Below are positions 52,826 to 61,171 of a stretch of 64,000 nt of DNA, piece by piece (the stretch's first letter is position 1; each line of letters starts with the position of its first letter). Made by a program: the position numbers and the translations under genes. Below the pieces are notes generated by a model. It worked only from the letters and a program-made list of their open reading frames with translations. It ran no database searches and was not told the origin of the DNA. The stretch comes from Oleispira sp963933055 (GTDB lineage Bacteria; Pseudomonadota; Gammaproteobacteria; Pseudomonadales; Oceanobacteraceae): assembly GCA_963933055.1 (NCBI GenBank), contig CAWVSY010000003.1, positions 30,915-94,914 on the forward strand, written 5' to 3'.

Positions 52826-53854
52826 GTGTCTGAACAAAGCCGCCACAATGTTAAAACCTTTCAAGGCCTAATCGCTGCCTTGCAAGAGTTCTGGTCCGAA
52901 CAGGGCTGTATTATTAGCCAGCCTATTGATCTAGAAGTAGGGGCGGGCACGTTCCACACATCAACTTTCTTGCGCGCCGTCGGCCCAGAATCTTGGAATT
53001 CCGCTTATGTTCAGCCGTGTCGCCGCCCTACCGATGGCCGTTATGGTGAAAATCCAAACCGCCTGCAGCATTACTACCAGTTTCAAGTGGTCATGAAACC
53101 TTCCCCTTTAGACATTCAAGAAAAGTACTTAGAATGTTTAAAAGTGATTGGTATTGATACCCTAATTCACGATATTCGCTTCGTAGAAGATAACTGGGAA
53201 TCACCAACATTAGGTGCTTGGGGCCTTGGTTGGGAAGTATGGTTAAATGGTATGGAAGTGACTCAGTTCACCTACTTCCAGCAAGTGGGTGGCTTAGAAT
53301 GCTACCCAGTTACTGGCGAAATCACCATTGGTCTTGAACGTATTGCAATGTATTTGCAAAACGTCGATTCAATTTATGATCTTGTTTGGACTTATGGTCC
53401 TGATGGCGAAGCCGTCACTTATGGCGATGTATTCCATCAAAATGAAGTTGAAATGTCAGCGTACAACTTTGAACACGCAGATGTGGATTTCTTATTCTCT
53501 GCTTTTGATCAGCACGAAAAAGACTGTGCTCGTTTAATCGAAGCAGGGCTCGCATTACCCGCTTATGAAAAAGTTTTAAAAGCTTCTCATGCATTCAACA
53601 TGCTTGATGCTCGCCACGCAATTTCCGTGACTGAACGTCAGGGCTATATTTTACGCGTTCGTACCTTAGCGCGTAGTGTTGCCGAAGCCTATTTCCAATC
53701 TCGTCGTATTCTTGAATTCCCATTAGCGCCTGAAGAACTTCGTAAAGAAGTACTTGCTCTTGCCGCCGCTTCTGAAAAAGAAGCTGCAGACAAAGCGGCC
53801 AAAAAAGCCGCAAAAGACGCCGCTAAAAATGCTAAAGCAGGGGAGAAAAAATAA
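52826..53854 (+). CDS. glyQ: Glycyl-tRNA synthetase alpha subunit
   Basis: Catalytic subunit of the alpha2-beta2 glycyl-tRNA synthetase. Family sequence begins TFQGLIAALQEFW and includes VGAGTFHTSTFLR, RRPTDGRYGENPNRLQHYYQ and WEVWLNGMEVTQFTYFQQ. GTG 52826 is chosen, with AAGG 8 bases upstream; it gives 342 residues, longer than E. coli (about 303) because of an Ala/Lys-rich tail of about 30 residues. The stop overlaps the glyS start by one base (TAATG). Confidence 0.96.
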   Translation: MSEQSRHNVKTFQGLIAALQEFWSEQGCIISQPIDLEVGAGTFHTSTFLRAVGPESWNSAYVQPCRRPTDGRYGENPNRLQHYYQFQVVMKPSPLDIQEKYLECLKVIGIDTLIHDIRFVEDNWESPTLGAWGLGWEVWLNGMEVTQFTYFQQVGGLECYPVTGEITIGLERIAMYLQNVDSIYDLVWTYGPDGEAVTYGDVFHQNEVEMSAYNFEHADVDFLFSAFDQHEKDCARLIEAGLALPAYEKVLKASHAFNMLDARHAISVTERQGYILRVRTLARSVAEAYFQSRRILEFPLAPEELRKEVLALAAASEKEAADKAAKKAAKDAAKNAKAGEKK

Positions 53855-55926
53855 TGAGCACAACTACTAAAGATTTTCTTGTTGAGCTTGGTACTGAAGA
53901 ATTGCCACCAACACAACTTAAAAAACTATCTGATTCTTTTACCGCAGGTATTGAAGCGGGCTTAAAAGAGGCAGGTTTAAGTGATGGCATAGAAGTTATT
54001 TCTTATGCTGCGCCACGCCGTCTTGCGGTTGAAGTAAAAAACTTAGCTGAAAAACAACAAGACCGTGACGAAGTAATATTTGGCCCCCCAGCCAATATCG
54101 CTTTTGACGCCGATGGTAAGCCAACCAAAGCGGCGTTAGGTTTTGCTAAAAAATCAGGCGCAAGTGTTGAAGATTTATCCGAAGAAAACGGCAAACTAAA
54201 AATTTCACGTCGTATTGCTGGCCAAGCAACGACTGAATTATTAGCGGGTATTATTCAAACCTCGTTAGAAAAAATGCCAATCGCTAAACGCATGCGTTGG
54301 GGGTCAAGTCGTATTGAATTCGTTCGCCCAGTTCAGTGGTTAATTATGCTGTTCGGTAACGAAGTCGTTAAAGGCGAAGTACTAGGCCTAAGCGCTGGTA
54401 ATACTTCTCGTGGCCATAGATTCCACGCGAATAAAGACATTATTATTTCGGCTCCTGCGGATTACCAACAAGCAATGCGTGATGCGTTTGTGATTGTTGA
54501 CTATAACGAACGCAAAGAATTAGTTCGTGCTCAAGTAAAAGCGAAAGGCGAAGAAGTTGGCGGCATCGCTAACATCGACGAAGATTTATTAGACGAAGTA
54601 ACGGGCTTAAACGAATGGCCAACAGCACTTGCCGGGAACTTCGATGAAGACTTCTTGCGCGTTCCAAGTGAAGCGTTAATTTCTTCAATGAAAGAACACC
54701 AAAAATATTTCCACGTTGAAGATGTGAACGGTCAGTTAAAACCAATTTTTATTACGCTTACTAACATTGAATCGAAAGATCCAAGACAAGTTATTGAAGG
54801 TAACGAAAAAGTTATTCGTCCGCGTTTAGCCGATGCGGCTTTCTTCTGGGATACCGACCGTAAAAATACATTAGAAAGTCGTTACGAAAAATTGGATACC
54901 GTTGTTTGGGTTAATAAACTCGGCACCCTTAAAGCTAAAACTGATCGCTTAGTTATTTTGGCAGAAAAGATTGCCACAGCAATTAATGCCGATACTGAAC
55001 TAGCAAAACGTGCGGCAAAACTTTGCAAGGCTGATTTATTAACCGATATGGTTTATGAATTTACCGACCTACAAGGTATTGCGGGAACGTATTACGCTCA
55101 AGGCGATGGCGAACATGCAGATGTATGCGCTGCCATGCAAGAGCAGTATATGCCTTCTTTTGCCGGTGATGAATTACCTGCAACGCAAGCCGGTATCTGT
55201 ATTGCATTAGCCGATCGTATCGATAGCCTGGTGGGTTTATTTGGTCTTGGCCAAATCCCAACAGGTTCTAAAGATCCGTTTGCATTACGTCGTGCTTCTT
55301 TAGGTGTATTGCGCATCTTGGTAGAAAAGAATATCAATATCGATCTTGGTCAGCTAATCGACTGGGGTATTGAATCTACTTGGGAAACTGCACCAAAAGC
55401 AGAAACCAAAGCAACGCTAACCGAATACATGCTAGACCGTTTTAGCGCTTGGTATAAAGACCAAGGCATCGCGACTGAAGTTTTCCAAGCCGTTCGCGCA
55501 TTAGGTGTAACCAATGCATTAGACATTAATAATCGCGTACAAGCGGTAAATTCTTTCTCAAGCATGAGCGAAGCACAAGCATTAGCCGCGGCTAATAAAC
55601 GTGTTTCTAACATTCTTGCGAAGAACGGTGGCGATGCAATTTCTGCTGATATTAATGCTCAGTTATTAACTGAAGATGCTGAAAAAGTATTAGCCCAGCA
55701 AGTGACTGCCAAGCAGACTCAAGTTCAGCCTTTGTTAGCCGACGCCAAGTACAAAGAAGCTTTGGCTTCTCTTGCAGACTTGCGCGCCGCCGTTGATGCT
55801 TTCTTTGATAACGTCATGGTAATGGCCGATGACGAAGCGGTTAAGAATAACCGTTTAGCGTTATTGAAACAGCTGCAAGGTTTGTTTATTGCGATTGCGG
55901 ATATTTCTTTGCTACAGCAAAGCTAA
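53854..55926 (+). CDS. glyS: Glycyl-tRNA synthetase beta subunit
   Basis: The 690-residue beta subunit, needed for tRNA binding. The start FLVELGTEELPPTQL and the SSRIEFVRPVQWLIML, HRFHANKD and GLGQIPTGSKDPFALRR segments are typical. Coupled to glyQ and followed by a terminator at 55973-56007. Confidence 0.97.
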   Translation: MSTTTKDFLVELGTEELPPTQLKKLSDSFTAGIEAGLKEAGLSDGIEVISYAAPRRLAVEVKNLAEKQQDRDEVIFGPPANIAFDADGKPTKAALGFAKKSGASVEDLSEENGKLKISRRIAGQATTELLAGIIQTSLEKMPIAKRMRWGSSRIEFVRPVQWLIMLFGNEVVKGEVLGLSAGNTSRGHRFHANKDIIISAPADYQQAMRDAFVIVDYNERKELVRAQVKAKGEEVGGIANIDEDLLDEVTGLNEWPTALAGNFDEDFLRVPSEALISSMKEHQKYFHVEDVNGQLKPIFITLTNIESKDPRQVIEGNEKVIRPRLADAAFFWDTDRKNTLESRYEKLDTVVWVNKLGTLKAKTDRLVILAEKIATAINADTELAKRAAKLCKADLLTDMVYEFTDLQGIAGTYYAQGDGEHADVCAAMQEQYMPSFAGDELPATQAGICIALADRIDSLVGLFGLGQIPTGSKDPFALRRASLGVLRILVEKNINIDLGQLIDWGIESTWETAPKAETKATLTEYMLDRFSAWYKDQGIATEVFQAVRALGVTNALDINNRVQAVNSFSSMSEAQALAAANKRVSNILAKNGGDAISADINAQLLTEDAEKVLAQQVTAKQTQVQPLLADAKYKEALASLADLRAAVDAFFDNVMVMADDEAVKNNRLALLKQLQGLFIAIADISLLQQS

Positions 55927-55972
55927 GTTAAATCGTAATTAATTTATTTTTTATAATAAAATAAATTATAAG

Positions 55973-56007
55973 AAGCCTCCATCAGTTAATACTGCTGGGG
56001 GCTTTTT
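55973..56007 (+). terminator. Intrinsic terminator after glyS
   Basis: AAGCCTCCATCAG pairs with CTGCTGGGGGCTT (one mismatch, one wobble) around TTAATA, then five T; 46 bases after the glyS stop. Confidence 0.85.
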
Positions 56008-56069
56008 ATTAAAAGACTATTAATAATAGAAATACGCTAATAATAGAAATTAACAGAAAGTTAAAAAAA

Positions 56070-56627
56070 ATGACCAAACTTATCATCCTAGACCGCGACG
56101 GCGTGATTAACCAAGACTCTGACGATTACGTAAAAAGTTTAGAAGAATGGATTCCGCTTGAAGGCAGTTGCGAAGCGATTGCTGATTTATCCAAAGCGGG
56201 TTACACCATTGCGATTGCAACAAACCAAAGTGGTCTAGCTCGAGGTTACTTTACTGTTAATGATCTTGAAGCCATGCATGGCCGTATGAATGCTTTAGTT
56301 GAAGAAGCGGGTGGTGAAATTGCGACAATTAAGTATTGTCCTCACGGCCCTGATGATGGCTGTGACTGCCGTAAACCTTTACCTGGTCTAGTTGATCAAA
56401 TAGAAAAAGAACTCGGCATTAGCGCTGAGGGAGCCTTCTTTATTGGTGATTCATTACGAGATTTACAAGCAGGTCTACCAAAAGGCTGTAAGCCTGTTTT
56501 GGTAATGACGGGGAAGGGCGAGAAGACTCTTTTGAAAATGTTAACAAGCGATGTGGAAGCTGAGATAAAGCAAGCGCCGGTATATACCGACCTTGCTCAT
56601 TTTGCACGTAAAATTCTAAATACTTAG
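56070..56627 (+). CDS. gmhB: D-glycero-beta-D-manno-heptose-1,7-bisphosphate 7-phosphatase
   Basis: HAD-family phosphatase in lipopolysaccharide heptose synthesis. The 185 residues have the nucleophile motif DRDGVINQ at 8-15 (Asp8, Asp10), TNQSGLARG, the zinc-binding CPHGPDDGCDCRKP and the metal-binding GDSLRDLQAG. It lies beside glyS as in Pseudomonas. Its stop codon is inside a hairpin shared with the convergent antiporter gene. Confidence 0.93.
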   Translation: MTKLIILDRDGVINQDSDDYVKSLEEWIPLEGSCEAIADLSKAGYTIAIATNQSGLARGYFTVNDLEAMHGRMNALVEEAGGEIATIKYCPHGPDDGCDCRKPLPGLVDQIEKELGISAEGAFFIGDSLRDLQAGLPKGCKPVLVMTGKGEKTLLKMLTSDVEAEIKQAPVYTDLAHFARKILNT

Positions 56628-56649
56628 AATCCTTTTTATTCTAAGTATT
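56619..56649. terminator. Hairpin spanning both stop codons of convergent genes
   Basis: AATACTTAGAAT (56619-56630) and ATTCTAAGTATT (56638-56649) form a perfect 12-bp stem around CCTTTTT. It contains the gmhB TAG and reaches into the antiporter TAA. It can form on either transcript; a T tract outside the stem is missing. Confidence 0.6.
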
Positions 56650-57976
56650 AAAGCACCATTGCTGCTACCCAACCTGCTGCTAATAACGGCAGGTTAAAGT
56701 GGATAAAGGTCGGTATCACAGTATCACTCATGTGATTGTGCTGACCATCGGCATTCAAGCCTGCGGTTGGCCCTAAAGTAGAGTCAGACGCAGGAGAACC
56801 TGCATCACCTAGTGCACCTGCCGTTCCGACTAATGCTACAATCGCTAAAGGACTGAAACCTAGCTGCATGCACAAAGGGACATAAATCGCGGCGATAATT
56901 GGAATGGTCGAGAACGAAGAACCAATCCCCATCGTTAGTACCAAACCAACGATTAGCAATAACAACGCGGCTAATGCTTTATTATCACCCAACCAGCCCG
57001 ATGCTCCATTTACTAGACTGTCGATATGGCCCGTCGTTTTTATCACTTCCGAAAATCCAGAGGCAGCAATCATAATAAATCCAATCGACGCCATCATTTT
57101 CATACCATCAACCAAGACACCATCAGATTCATGCCAGCGAATAACGCCTGTTGCTGAGAATAATAAGAAACCAGCCATCGCGCCTAATACCATAGAGCCT
57201 AAATACAACTGAACCACAAAAGCCAAAACGATAGCCGCACCTGCAACCCATAACGACTTAGCACTGAATTCTTGATCGATATGCTCTACCTTCTCAATTT
57301 TTGCTTGATCATAACTACGAGGCTTACGATAGCTAAAGAAAGCTGCTATCAATAAACCAAACAACATACCCAGTGCTGGAATTGCCATGGCAGAGACGAC
57401 AGATACACCTTCAGTATCAAGACCTGCGCTATTTACCTTGGCTAAAAGAATGTCGTTTAAATAAATATTACCGAAGCCTATAGGTAAAAACATATACGGC
57501 GTTACAAGGCCAAAGGTTAATACACACGCGACTAAACGGCGGTCTAATTGTAAGCGAGTCATTACTAACAATAGCGGAGGAACGAGAATCGGAATAAATG
57601 CGATGTGAATCGGTATGATGTTTTGTGAACTTACGGCAACCAGCATTAAGCCTAGTAGCAAAGCATTACGTAGCCAAAAAGTATCTGAGTGGCGCTGGCG
57701 ATCTTCTCCACCAATGCGATTTAATATTTTTTGAGCTAATAAATGCGGCAAACCCGATAGAGAAATCGCCACAGCAAAGCCCCCGAGTAAAGCATAACTC
57801 AATGCGATACCTGCACCGCCACCAATGCCAGTATTAAACGCCGTCAGGGTGGAATCGACATCCATGCCTGCAACCCAGCCACCCACGAATGCGGCGACGA
57901 TCATGGATAACATAACGTGAAGCCGTGCAACACTGAGCACTAACATTAACGTCACAGCAACTAAAACTGCATTCAT
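56648..57976 (-). CDS. Na+/H+ antiporter family membrane protein
   Basis: A 442-residue inner-membrane transporter with about 11-12 helices. The first 90 residues match the Na_H_antiport N-terminal region (LHVMLSMIVAAFVGGWVAG), and the conserved GTAGALGDAGSPASDSTLGP near the end is typical of the NhaC-like/YuiF group. Expected to exchange sodium for protons, or possibly move an organic acid. AAAGGTG lies just before the ATG. Convergent with gmhB. Confidence 0.85.
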   Translation of the reverse strand: MNAVLVAVTLMLVLSVARLHVMLSMIVAAFVGGWVAGMDVDSTLTAFNTGIGGGAGIALSYALLGGFAVAISLSGLPHLLAQKILNRIGGEDRQRHSDTFWLRNALLLGLMLVAVSSQNIIPIHIAFIPILVPPLLLVMTRLQLDRRLVACVLTFGLVTPYMFLPIGFGNIYLNDILLAKVNSAGLDTEGVSVVSAMAIPALGMLFGLLIAAFFSYRKPRSYDQAKIEKVEHIDQEFSAKSLWVAGAAIVLAFVVQLYLGSMVLGAMAGFLLFSATGVIRWHESDGVLVDGMKMMASIGFIMIAASGFSEVIKTTGHIDSLVNGASGWLGDNKALAALLLLIVGLVLTMGIGSSFSTIPIIAAIYVPLCMQLGFSPLAIVALVGTAGALGDAGSPASDSTLGPTAGLNADGQHNHMSDTVIPTFIHFNLPLLAAGWVAAMVL

Positions 57977-58126
57977 ATAACACCTTTATAAACTGGGTCT
58001 CTTATTAATAGAGAAGGGCCAAAAACTGACCTTGTGGTTAGATGCGCGCAAGATAGCATAGCTGACGATAGAATGTGAGGCTTGGGGTCGGAAAGATAGG
58101 TATTAGCGAGTGATTATAGAAGGAAT

Positions 58127-58155
58127 GAGCCTCAAGTTATTTTAACTCGAGGCTC
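58127..58155 (-). terminator. Hairpin downstream of the coiled-coil gene
   Basis: GAGCCTCAAGTTA and TAACTCGAGGCTC form a 13-bp stem with one mismatch, 9 bases past the coiled-coil gene on the minus strand. The following sequence on that strand is ATTCCTTCT, a weak T tract. Confidence 0.6.
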
Positions 58156-58163
58156 AGTTGCTT

Positions 58164-58457
58164 TTATGACTTCTCAAATTTATGTGCAGCCGCTTTAATT
58201 GAGCCACTTAAATCTGAACCCGCTTTTTCAATACCCGACTTTAGCTCATTCCAGGCATTATTATTGTCATCAGAAACATCATTCAGCTTCTGTTTCAAAG
58301 CCGTATGTTTTGCTTCTAAATCTTCCACCTTATGATGCAGCGTAATTGATGCATCCGATTTTTCTTGGCGTGCTTTAGCTTTCAATTTAGTAATTTCAGC
58401 ATTCCACTCGTCAAGTTTTGCTTCGTACTTTTCTCTATAAGCTGTTGCTTCACTCAT
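58164..58457 (-). CDS. Small coiled-coil protein, probable sigma-54 target
   Basis: A 97-residue, strongly helical, charged protein without signal peptide: heptad-like helices span about 5-65 (EKYEAKLDEWNAEITKLKAK), followed by a Ser/Ala-rich end (AGSDLSGSIKAAAHKFEKS). No family recognised. ATG 58457 is chosen because GAGGAA lies 7-9 bases upstream; a longer in-frame start at 58502 would include the promoter. A sigma-54-like promoter at 58495-58510 and two enhancer-like sites precede it, so it is likely controlled by the regulator encoded immediately upstream. Confidence 0.8.
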   Translation of the reverse strand: MSEATAYREKYEAKLDEWNAEITKLKAKARQEKSDASITLHHKVEDLEAKHTALKQKLNDVSDDNNNAWNELKSGIEKAGSDLSGSIKAAAHKFEKS

Positions 58458-58494
58458 TATGCATTTCCTCTTCGACTTCGAGAAATGATAATAA

Positions 58495-58510
58495 CGCAGC
58501 ATTTATGCCA
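58495..58510 (-). promoter_or_regulatory. Sigma-54 promoter candidate for the coiled-coil gene
   Basis: On the minus strand, TGGCATAAATGCTGCG keeps the -24 GGCA and the -12 TGC at the exact sigma-54 spacing (consensus TGGCAC-N5-TTGC). The predicted transcript would start near 58484, leaving a leader of about 27 bases with a ribosome site before ATG 58457. Confidence 0.6.
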
Positions 58511-58563
58511 ACCATGTAATGCACGATTTTACAGGCTAACCAGCTCAGCATTGTTGTTCATCT

Positions 58564-58597
58564 GGTTTATTTACACCACTTGGTGGTTTATTTGAGC
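58564..58597. promoter_or_regulatory. Paired enhancer-like sites upstream of the coiled-coil promoter
   Basis: GGTTTATTTACACC (58564-58577) and GGTTTATTTGAGCC (58584-58597), 20 bases apart centre to centre, match the stronger pair at 60155-60200 at 11 of 14 positions each. They lie 54-88 bases upstream of the -24 element, in the gap after the regulator gene. Confidence 0.5.
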
Positions 58598-58610
58598 CAA
58601 GAATTATTGT

Positions 58611-60008
58611 TTATGAGGCCTTATCTTTTAAATTATATTTTTGAATACGATATCTTAAAGTTTCTCGTGTGGTGCCAAGAATGTCGGCAGTTTGAGAAAC
58701 GTTATAATCATTTTGTTCAAGTGCCGTTTGAATAATAAAGCTATCCATTTCATCTAGCTTCATGCTGCCATCTAAATGAATGGTAATTTCATTATTAGTC
58801 TTATAACTCTCACACTGCTCTTTTTGTATATCGCATGTTTCTGTTAGCTGTAACCATTTAGCAGGTAATACTTCATCTTTCGACAATAATACGCTGCGTT
58901 CAATAACATTACGTAATTCGCGAATGTTTCCTGGCCAAGTATAATTAAATAACTGCTCCCACACTTCATCGGTCACAACCGTAACGCGCTTATTTGCCTT
59001 ACCGTTATATTCTTTAATAATGCTAGGAACCAATTCGACCAAGTCTTCTTTACGCTGTGCTAACGACGGCAGACTCACGCAGAACACATTTAAACGGTGA
59101 TATAAATCATCTCTAAATTCGCCTTTATCCATCGCTTCGGCCAAATCGACACCGGTAGCCGCAATAATTTGCACATCAAAACTAATTTCACGCTCGCCAC
59201 CAATACGGCGGGCTTTTTTATCTTCTAGCGCCTTCAGTAGTTTCGCTTGAAGATCTAAATCCATATCCCCAATTTCATCTAAAAACAATGTGCCACCATG
59301 AGCTTGTTCGAATAACCCACGAAAACGCTCATTAGCACCCGTGAATGCTCCTTTCTCATGACCAAATAATTGCGACTCAAGTAATTCTTTAGGCAAAGCC
59401 GCGCAGTTAATTTCTATTAAAGGGCCATCACTGTTTAAACCACTGTGATGAATAATACGTGCTGCAAGGCCTTTACCACTGCCCGTCTCGCCAACAATGG
59501 TTACTGCGCTGATAGGGGCATCAGATAAAACACTTAACATTTCTCTTACGTGTTGAGCCGCTTCACTTTGACCTAAGTAGCTATCTATCTGGTAAAGCTC
59601 TTTTTTAGTATTGCCAGATTTTATAAGACGACGATTAATCGTCGCTAATCGATGGGCGCGATTAACAGCAATCTCTAAACGGCTGTGTTTAATAGGTTTC
59701 GCTAAAATGTCATAAGCAAAATCACCAAGCTCATCAATATTTATGTCGCCATCAGGATCGAAGGTAAATATCCATTCAGAAAAATTGGTTAGCTCTTGAA
59801 GTTCATCGCTGTTTTTAAACATTTCATCAGCAGAAACATCTAGGTCGGCCAAAATAACATCAGGACAAAAGTCATCATCACTAAGATGATCTTTTACTAA
59901 CGTTAAACTGTCGATGATATCGACACGCCAATCTTTCTTTTTAAAATGCCTCGCTAAACTTTCACTATTTTGAGCGTTATCGTCAATAATCAACAATCGC
60001 TTTTTCAT
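58611..60008 (-). CDS. Sigma-54-dependent response regulator, NtrC family
   Basis: A 465-residue regulator. Receiver domain (1-120): Asp9-Asp10, acceptor Asp55 in ADLDV, Lys104-Pro. AAA+ domain (about 143-375): Walker A GETGSGKG at 173-180, the sigma-54 contact loop GAFTGA at 220-225, Walker B TLFLDEIGD. A Fis-type helix-turn-helix ends the protein (SQTADILGTTRETLRYRIQK). AAGGAA lies 8 bases before the ATG. No kinase gene is adjacent. It sits between two units with sigma-54 promoters and shared enhancer-like sites and very likely controls both. Confidence 0.95.
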   Translation of the reverse strand: MKKRLLIIDDNAQNSESLARHFKKKDWRVDIIDSLTLVKDHLSDDDFCPDVILADLDVSADEMFKNSDELQELTNFSEWIFTFDPDGDINIDELGDFAYDILAKPIKHSRLEIAVNRAHRLATINRRLIKSGNTKKELYQIDSYLGQSEAAQHVREMLSVLSDAPISAVTIVGETGSGKGLAARIIHHSGLNSDGPLIEINCAALPKELLESQLFGHEKGAFTGANERFRGLFEQAHGGTLFLDEIGDMDLDLQAKLLKALEDKKARRIGGEREISFDVQIIAATGVDLAEAMDKGEFRDDLYHRLNVFCVSLPSLAQRKEDLVELVPSIIKEYNGKANKRVTVVTDEVWEQLFNYTWPGNIRELRNVIERSVLLSKDEVLPAKWLQLTETCDIQKEQCESYKTNNEITIHLDGSMKLDEMDSFIIQTALEQNDYNVSQTADILGTTRETLRYRIQKYNLKDKAS

Positions 60009-60154
60009 GCATCAATTCCTTTTATAAACTCTGGTAGGGATTACCTAGTGATCAATAGAAGCAAGTGTTCACATGGATAGTGGGATCTTATATTTGTATA
60101 AAGTTAATGTCTTTATCTATTTATAACTTTGTTAATTATTACAAATATTTATGC

Positions 60155-60200
60155 GGTTGATTTCAACCATGTGTCGATTTGATCGGTTATTTTCAACCAT
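60155..60200. promoter_or_regulatory. Tandem enhancer sites for the NtrC-type regulator
   Basis: GGTTGATTTCAACCAT (60155-60170) and GGTTATTTTCAACCAT (60185-60200) are near-identical; the first contains a perfect dyad GGTTGA-TT-TCAACC. Centres are 30 bases apart, about three helical turns, so both face the same side of the DNA. They lie 50-95 bases upstream of the sigma-54 promoter at 60250, the usual place for activator binding. Confidence 0.8.
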
Positions 60201-60249
60201 ATTAAATATTTTTATGCGTATTTTGCCCCAAAAACAGTGAAAATTAATT

Positions 60250-60265
60250 TGGCACGCATGTTGCC
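60250..60265 (+). promoter_or_regulatory. Sigma-54 promoter of the outer-membrane protein operon
   Basis: TGGCACGCATGTTGCC matches the sigma-54 consensus TGGCACG-N4-TTGC at every fixed position. Transcription is expected to start near 60276, 26 bases before the ATG of the beta-barrel gene. Confidence 0.92.
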
Positions 60266-60301
60266 CAATAGTAATTGTGTTTAACAAAATAAGGACGAAC
60301 C

Positions 60302-60847
60302 ATGTTTAAAAGTATTAGTACGATTGCAACTGCAGGAATCTTGTCATTCACTCCTATCATGGCGTCAGCAGATGCTTATGGATATATTGGTGCCGGTTAT
60401 GGTCAATATAAATTTGAGTTTGAAGACGATAATAATGATCAAGAGTTTAGTGATGAAAATACCGTTGGTAAGATATTTTTAGGTGCTCAAGCAAACGATG
60501 TATTAGGTGCAGAGCTAACGTATCTTTCTTTTAGTGATGGTGAAGATGGTTTTATTAAATCAGAAATAGAAGGTGTATCAGCCGCATTAACGCTAGGTCT
60601 TCCTATTGGTGATTATTTTGCAATTCGAGCGCGTGGTGGTTGGTTAATGTGGGAAGCAGACTACAAAGTTAGTAATCTTCCTATTAAAGAAAACTTTAAA
60701 GGCGAAGACTTTTTTGCCGGTGTTGGCTTAGAAATAGGGTTAGGCGATTCAGTTGATATTCGAGTTGATTATGATCGTTACCAGCTTGATGAAGAAATTG
60801 ATCCTGAAATTGACATAGTATCTGTTTCAGCACAATTAGCTTTTTAA
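60302..60847 (+). CDS. Outer-membrane beta-barrel protein
   Basis: A 181-residue protein with a signal peptide (ending near ASA) and an eight-strand-type barrel: alternating strands such as AYGYIGAGYGQYKFEFE, GVSAALTLGLPIGDYF and a final VSVSAQLAF ending in Phe, the usual assembly signal. Loops are acidic (DDNNDQEFSDEN). It resembles OmpA/OmpX-like small porin-fold proteins; function unknown. AAGGA precedes the ATG. It is the first gene behind the sigma-54 promoter, followed by the DUF1328 gene after 82 bases. Confidence 0.85.
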   Translation: MFKSISTIATAGILSFTPIMASADAYGYIGAGYGQYKFEFEDDNNDQEFSDENTVGKIFLGAQANDVLGAELTYLSFSDGEDGFIKSEIEGVSAALTLGLPIGDYFAIRARGGWLMWEADYKVSNLPIKENFKGEDFFAGVGLEIGLGDSVDIRVDYDRYQLDEEIDPEIDIVSVSAQLAF

Positions 60848-60929
60848 TTCACCCAATCAATGTAAATTTTTAGATCAAACACGCACTTTTTAGTGCTATT
60901 AGATGATTAAAAACAAATGAGGTGAAACT

Positions 60930-61109
60930 ATGTTACATTGGGCTTTAGTATTTTTTATCGTATCGATCGTTGCTGCGTTGTTTGGATTTGGAGGTATTGC
61001 ATCCTCTGCTGTAGGTATAGCAAAGGTGTTGTTCTTTATTTTTATTGTATTATTTGCTATTTCATTAGTCGTAGGACTGATTACTGGCAAAAAGAAAAAT
61101 ATACCTTAG
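60930..61109 (+). CDS. DUF1328 (YtjA-family) small membrane protein
   Basis: A 59-residue protein with two hydrophobic helices and a Gly/Ala-rich link (FGFGGIASSAVGIAKVLF), ending KKKNIP. This is the DUF1328 pattern known from E. coli YtjA. GAGGTGA lies 5-6 bases before the ATG. It is the second gene of the sigma-54 unit. The upstream gap has a small hairpin, GCACT-TTTT-AGTGC (60885-60898). Confidence 0.88.
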   Translation: MLHWALVFFIVSIVAALFGFGGIASSAVGIAKVLFFIFIVLFAISLVVGLITGKKKNIP

Positions 61110-61171
61110 AAAAACAGTTAAAAATTTATTAAAAAACTGTAAAAATTTTAAATAAACTTTAGGAGATTTTC

